Assembly: GCA_013042925.1 (NCBI GenBank)
Contig: JABDPH010000122.1
Coordinates: forward strand, 1 to 10,078
DNA: 10,078 nt
Direction of reading: 5' to 3'
Origin: Eudoraea sp.
Lineage (GTDB): Bacteria; Bacteroidota; Bacteroidia; Flavobacteriales; Flavobacteriaceae
The notes under the pieces were generated by a model. It worked only from the letters and a program-made list of their open reading frames with translations, did no database searches and was not told the DNA's origin. Shown here piece by piece: positions 6,716-10,078 of this stretch (positions are counted from its first letter, which is position 1; the number at the start of each line of letters is the position of its first letter). The translations under genes and the position numbers were made by a program.

Positions 6716-6743
6716 GGAAACTTTTTATGTTTTTATAGTTTCC
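6716..6743. promoter_or_regulatory. Inverted repeat, candidate TetR operator
   Basis: GGAAACT (6716-6722) and AGTTTCC (6737-6743) are perfect 7-base inverted arms separated by 14 bases, 28 bp overall. The repeat ends 4 bases before the TATATTTG -7 box and covers the -33 region, where a dimeric repressor would block transcription. It lies directly ahead of the tetR gene, so autorepression of the tetR-efflux operon is the natural reading. Confidence 0.45.
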
Positions 6744-6747
6744 TGTT

Positions 6748-6755
6748 TATATTTG
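6748..6755 (+). promoter_or_regulatory. Predicted -7 box of the tetR-efflux operon
   Basis: TATATTTG matches TAnnTTTG and ends 6 bases before the first ATG at 6762, implying an almost leaderless message. There is no clear -33 TTG; that zone is taken by the inverted repeat at 6716-6743. Confidence 0.45.
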
Positions 6756-6761
6756 GCCCTG

Positions 6762-7370
6762 ATGATGAAAGAAAAAATACTTATTAAAGCGACAGACCTG
6801 TTTTTAAATCTGGGGTTTAAAAGCGTTACTATGGACGACCTTGCTCATGCAATGGGTATTTCCAAGAAAACCATTTATTCTAATTTCGAAAACAAAACTA
6901 AGCTGGTAGAAGCATGTACAATGCATGTATTTGATTCTGTCTCCTGCGGGATTGATGAAATATGTTTACTAAAAAAGAACCCTATTGAAGAGTTGTATGA
7001 GATTAAAAGACTCGTAATGGAGCATTTAAACGAAGAGAAAACCTCTCCTCAGTTTCAGCTTCAGAAATATTATCCCAGAATTTTCAATACCCTTCGAAAT
7101 AAACAATTTGAAATGATGCATAGTTGTGTCATTAATAATGTAAAGAAAGGTATAGAGCAAGGGATTTACAGAGATAATCTAAACATAGAATTTGTCGCGC
7201 GAATATACTTTCAGGGAGTATCAAGTATTAAAGATACCAGACTGTTCCCTGTTGCTAAATTTCCGGTGGCCGATCTTATGGACAACTATCTGGAATATCA
7301 TCTCAGGGGAATTGTAACTCCCAAAGGAAGACAAATACTAAACAATATAATCAACTCTAATCAAGATTAA
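6762..7370 (+). CDS. TetR/AcrR-family transcriptional regulator of the efflux operon
   Basis: A DNA-binding repressor of 202 residues. The N-terminal TetR domain is clear: KEKILIKATDLFLNLGFKSV (helix 1, residues 3-22), then TMDDLAHAMGISKKTIYSNF (23-42), the helix-turn-helix with its usual KxTIYxxF ending, and ENKTKLVEA at the start of helix 4. The C-terminal ligand and dimer domain (about 55-202) is helical and diverged, so the inducer cannot be named. The frame is open 23 codons further upstream, but that extension (LETFYVFIVSCLYLALM) reads through the predicted operator and -7 box and is not TetR-like. Two adjacent ATGs (6762, 6765) are possible starts. The stop TAA directly abuts the ATG of the TolC-like gene, so the regulator is the first gene of the operon it probably controls. 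Confidence 0.92.
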   Translation: MMKEKILIKATDLFLNLGFKSVTMDDLAHAMGISKKTIYSNFENKTKLVEACTMHVFDSVSCGIDEICLLKKNPIEELYEIKRLVMEHLNEEKTSPQFQLQKYYPRIFNTLRNKQFEMMHSCVINNVKKGIEQGIYRDNLNIEFVARIYFQGVSSIKDTRLFPVAKFPVADLMDNYLEYHLRGIVTPKGRQILNNIINSNQD

Positions 7371-8705
7371 ATGAAAGTTCAATTTTTAAGCTTTATAGCA
7401 TTCCTATTTGTGGGTTGGTCTTATTCTCAGGAACAACCTAATAGCTTTTCGCTTGAAGAAGCTATTGCTTATGCCCTTGAATATAACTACAGTGTTATTA
7501 ATGCCGATAGAGAAATACTAGATGCACAAAAGCAAAAATGGGAAGTTATTGCTACTGGTTTACCCCAAATTGACGGTAATCTTAGCTACCAAAATCAATT
7601 AAAGCAACCTGTAACTCTTATCCCAGGGGAAATTGTAGGGGGAGAACCGGGATCTTTTCTCCCTGTCGTATTTGGACAACAAAATCAGGTTAATGCAACA
7701 GCTACTCTTCGCCAGCAAATATTTGACGGGTCGTACATTGTGGGGGTTCAAGCTACTGAAGCCTTTCTTAGATATAGTCAAAACAACAAAGAGAAAACAG
7801 ATCAGGAAATACGGAAAGCAGTTATAGAGGCATATGGCAATGTTTTACTGGCAAAGGAAACCGTTGCTATCCTTGAAAACAACAAGGCTACGTTGGAGAA
7901 AAATCTTTTTGAAACAGAAAAACTCTTTGAAAATGGTCTTGGTGATGAAGAAAGTGTAGAACAACTTCAAATTACATTATCCTCTATTATCAGTGCGTTA
8001 AAAAATTCAGTCCGATTTGAAGACATCACGCTGCAAATGCTGAATTTAATTATGGGGCTCCCCATTGAAAACGAAACATTGTTAACCGAAAATCTGGATG
8101 ACCTGGTATTGGAAAAAATTGATTTTAACCTTTTGGAATCGGAATTCTTTATGGAAAACAATGTAGATTATAAGTTGGTGCTAAACCTGAATGAACAGCG
8201 ATATTATGAATTAAAGCTTGCCAAAAGTAAAGCCTTGCCAACACTAAATGCATTTGTAAATTATGGTGCCTCCGCATTCAGCAATACATTCTCATTTTTC
8301 GAGAGTCAACAGCAGTGGTTCGGATCATCGGTCTTAGGTTTCGATTTAAAAATTCCTATTTTCAGTTCCCTCAACCGAAGTGCTTCTACCCAAAGAGCAA
8401 AGATTGCCTATGACCAGGCTAAAACTCAATTGACGGAAACTGAAGAACAGATAAGACTTCAACTTGAACGGGCTAAAAGCGATTATATTTTTTCAATTGA
8501 GGATTATCAAACTACAAAAAGTAATCTCAATCTTGCTGAGCGGATTGAAAAGAAAAATCAAACAAAATATTTTGAAGGTCTGGCTACCAGTTTTGAATTA
8601 AGACAGGCTCAAATTCAACTTTATACCGCACAGCAGGATTACCTTGAAGCTATGGTAGAAGTTATCAATAGAAAAACAGAATTGGAAACCGTTCTTAACA
8701 ATTAA
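7371..8705 (+). CDS. TolC-family outer-membrane efflux protein
   Basis: The outer-membrane channel of the tripartite pump, 444 residues. It has a signal peptide (about 1-19, MKVQFLSFIAFLFVGWSYS) and the two OEP repeats typical of TolC. The first starts at FSLEEAIAYALEYNYSVINA, and the second begins around LAKSKALPTLNAFVNYGASA and ends in a long helix with QIRLQLERAKSDYIFSIEDY. A late segment resembling the family's usual ending (YFEGLATSFELRQAQIQLYTAQQDYLEA) is present. It starts immediately after the tetR stop and is followed 25 bases later by the adaptor gene, so the three are one transcript. The 5' to 3' order regulator, channel, adaptor, pump is a common flavobacterial arrangement. The exported substrate is unknown. 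Confidence 0.94.
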   Translation: MKVQFLSFIAFLFVGWSYSQEQPNSFSLEEAIAYALEYNYSVINADREILDAQKQKWEVIATGLPQIDGNLSYQNQLKQPVTLIPGEIVGGEPGSFLPVVFGQQNQVNATATLRQQIFDGSYIVGVQATEAFLRYSQNNKEKTDQEIRKAVIEAYGNVLLAKETVAILENNKATLEKNLFETEKLFENGLGDEESVEQLQITLSSIISALKNSVRFEDITLQMLNLIMGLPIENETLLTENLDDLVLEKIDFNLLESEFFMENNVDYKLVLNLNEQRYYELKLAKSKALPTLNAFVNYGASAFSNTFSFFESQQQWFGSSVLGFDLKIPIFSSLNRSASTQRAKIAYDQAKTQLTETEEQIRLQLERAKSDYIFSIEDYQTTKSNLNLAERIEKKNQTKYFEGLATSFELRQAQIQLYTAQQDYLEAMVEVINRKTELETVLNN

Positions 8706-8730
8706 ATCTCAAATCATAAAACCGAATAAG

Positions 8731-9900
8731 ATGAAAAACACTCTTATATTAATATTAATTTCATTACTGATAACATCCTGTGGAAATGGAACGGTTGAGT
8801 CCGTTGAAACTTTGATTGCAGAAGGTAATTTGGAAGCGATAAAATTAAAAAAACAGGAAATCACCGCAAAACAAAAAAAATTGACCGCAGAGCTTAGGCT
8901 TCTGGATTCTGTTATCAGAATTAAAGATAGCAACTCAAAATTGGCGTTGGTTACTACTATAGAAACAGAAGAAAAGAAGTTTAATCACTATCTCGATCTT
9001 CAAGGGAACGTAATGACCAAACAAAACGTATTGATTTATCCGGAAATGGCCGGGACTTTGCTTAAAGTATATGTAAAAGAGGGGCAAAATGTCAGAAAAG
9101 GTCAGCTTTTAGCAACAATAGACGATGGTGGAATGAGTAGTCAACTTGAACAGCTCAAAACTCAGGCTGCGCTTGCAAAAACTACCTTTGAACGCCAAAA
9201 GAGGCTATGGGAACAAAAAATTGGATCTGAAATTCAATATCTGCAGGCGGAAACAAACTATCAGGCAGTTATGAATTCTGTTAAACAAGCAGAAAGCCAG
9301 TTGGCTAAATCAAACATGAGAGCTCCTTTCTCTGGAATAATAGACAATGTTATCCAGGAACAGGGAACTGTTGTTTCACCTGCTAGCGGGCAAGCTGTAT
9401 TCCGCATTGTAAATCTCTCCGAAATGTACATTGAAGTAGACGTCCCTGAAAGTTATATTAATGGAGTAACCGTAGGTAAGGAAGTAAAAATCTATTTTCC
9501 GGTTCTGGGTGATAGCATTACTTCTGCTGTTAGGCAAACAGGAAATTTCATTAATCCAACGAATCGATCTTTTCGTGTGGAAATTGCTGTGCCAAACAAA
9601 GACAATACTATAAAACCCAATTTGACTGCCCGTGTCCAGATTAACGATTACAGCAATAACAATGCTATTTTAATTCCACAGAGTTTGATATCTGAAAATG
9701 CAGAAGGGGAACAATACGTTTATATAGCAACGGAGGTCGATTCCAATAACATGGCTGTAGCCAAAAAACAGATAATACAAACAGGTCTTACGCAGGGAGA
9801 CTATGTAGAAGTATTGGCCGGCATTACACCCGAAGTTCAGGTAGTAATGGAAGGTGCTCGTAATGTTCGGGAAAATCAGAAAGTAAAAATAATTCAATAG
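8731..9900 (+). CDS. RND efflux periplasmic adaptor lipoprotein (membrane-fusion protein)
   Basis: The adaptor joining the RND pump to the TolC-like channel, 389 residues. A lipoprotein signal is visible: a hydrophobic stretch ending ITSC, with Cys17 as the lipidation site, so it should be anchored to a membrane on the periplasmic side. Residues 30-68 form a charged Lys/Glu-rich heptad segment (LEAIKLKKQEITAKQKKL) ahead of the core fold. The first lipoyl half follows (PEMAGTLLKVYVKEGQNVRKGQ, about 105-126), then a helical hairpin (132-186), the second lipoyl half (MRAPFSGIIDNVIQEQGTVV, 186-205), the beta barrel (ILPQ-like segment near 313-320) and a membrane-proximal domain. An AT-rich ATAAAACC stretch precedes the ATG instead of a Shine-Dalgarno site. 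The pump gene begins 4 bases after the stop. Confidence 0.94.
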   Translation: MKNTLILILISLLITSCGNGTVESVETLIAEGNLEAIKLKKQEITAKQKKLTAELRLLDSVIRIKDSNSKLALVTTIETEEKKFNHYLDLQGNVMTKQNVLIYPEMAGTLLKVYVKEGQNVRKGQLLATIDDGGMSSQLEQLKTQAALAKTTFERQKRLWEQKIGSEIQYLQAETNYQAVMNSVKQAESQLAKSNMRAPFSGIIDNVIQEQGTVVSPASGQAVFRIVNLSEMYIEVDVPESYINGVTVGKEVKIYFPVLGDSITSAVRQTGNFINPTNRSFRVEIAVPNKDNTIKPNLTARVQINDYSNNNAILIPQSLISENAEGEQYVYIATEVDSNNMAVAKKQIIQTGLTQGDYVEVLAGITPEVQVVMEGARNVRENQKVKIIQ

Positions 9901-9904
9901 TCTT

Positions 9905-10078
9905 ATGAGTAAGCAAAAGAGAAACATAAACAAGGAATTTAGGTTATCTTCCTGGGCTATTGATAATCCTTCGGTCATTTATGTAATGATTGGAATCTTT
10001 CTATTCATTGGTTTATCTTCCTATTTTTCTATGCCCAGAGAAGACTTCCCTGAAATAAAAGAAACCAAAATATACATT
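9905..10078 (+). CDS. RND efflux permease (AcrB family), 5' end only
   Basis: The inner-membrane pump of the system, cut by the window edge after 58 codons with no stop. The visible part has the standard RND N-terminus: a short basic cytoplasmic segment (MSKQKRNINKEF), an amphipathic stretch with the family-typical WAIDNPSVIYVM (in the position of the FAxxxPVxAxxL-like entry to TM1), TM1 (VIYVMIGIFLFIGLSSYFSM) and the start of the porter domain with PREDFPEIK, matching the P-x-E-xxPxI motif that follows TM1 in RND pumps. It starts 4 bases after the adaptor stop, so it shares the operon. Multidrug-type (HAE) rather than metal-type (HME) is likely but not provable from this fragment. Confidence 0.9.
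   Translation, partial: MSKQKRNINKEFRLSSWAIDNPSVIYVMIGIFLFIGLSSYFSMPREDFPEIKETKIYI

Noticed and set aside
6693..6761. Upstream extension of the TetR protein with a hydrophobic N-terminus, as a membrane-anchored regulator
   Set aside because: The TTG-started stretch runs through the inverted repeat and -7 box, and the normal TetR helix 1 begins right after the ATGs at 6762/6765.
9670..9978. Minus-strand reading frame of 102 codons over the adaptor-pump junction
   Set aside because: It is antisense to two well-supported genes, with low-complexity Phe/Leu-rich content and no family resemblance.

Overview
The window looks like chromosomal DNA from a Bacteroidota member, most likely a marine-type Flavobacteriaceae. 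The pointers are AT-rich sequence, SusC-style TonB-dependent receptor architecture (CarboxypepD_reg-like domain, then plug, then barrel), a CrtY-type lycopene cyclase with the motif set usual in flavobacteria, a lipoprotein RND adaptor, and TAnnTTTG promoter -7 boxes ahead of the genes instead of Shine-Dalgarno sites. No rRNA, tRNA, CRISPR, IS element or phage gene was seen. The genes are densely packed, and no stretch over 160 bp lacks one.

Layout. (1) 1-566: the 3' part of a CzcB/CusB-like RND membrane-fusion protein, probably the end of a heavy-metal efflux operon that enters from the left. (2) 574-2048, minus strand: a two-gene operon of a DtxR/MntR-family metalloregulator followed by a ZIP-family metal transporter, overlapping by ATGA. 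(3) 2126-4432, plus strand: a TonB-dependent receptor divergent from that operon; the short shared control region holds two palindromes, one of them on the receptor's predicted -7 box. Together these look like a metal-uptake module covering outer membrane, inner membrane and metal-sensing control. (4) 4485-5630 (+) and 5627-6601 (-): lycopene cyclase (crtY) and a GGPP-synthase-like polyprenyl synthetase, converging so tightly that one TTAA supplies both stop codons. They act at the late and early ends of carotenoid synthesis; crtB and crtI are not in the window. (5) 6762-10078, plus strand: a TetR-family regulator, TolC-type outer-membrane factor, lipoprotein adaptor and the start of an RND permease, i.e. 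a complete tripartite efflux operon headed by its own probable repressor, running off the right edge.

No clearly unprecedented system is visible. The most interesting items are the regulator/ZIP/receptor module (its overlapping palindromes, a Cys-x-x-Cys in the receptor plug that holds the mature protein's only cysteines, and a hybrid set of metal ligands in the regulator), the 7-bp-arm inverted repeat ahead of the tetR-efflux operon, and a consistent set of TAnnTTTG boxes that argues for moving several start codons downstream of the longest reading frames.
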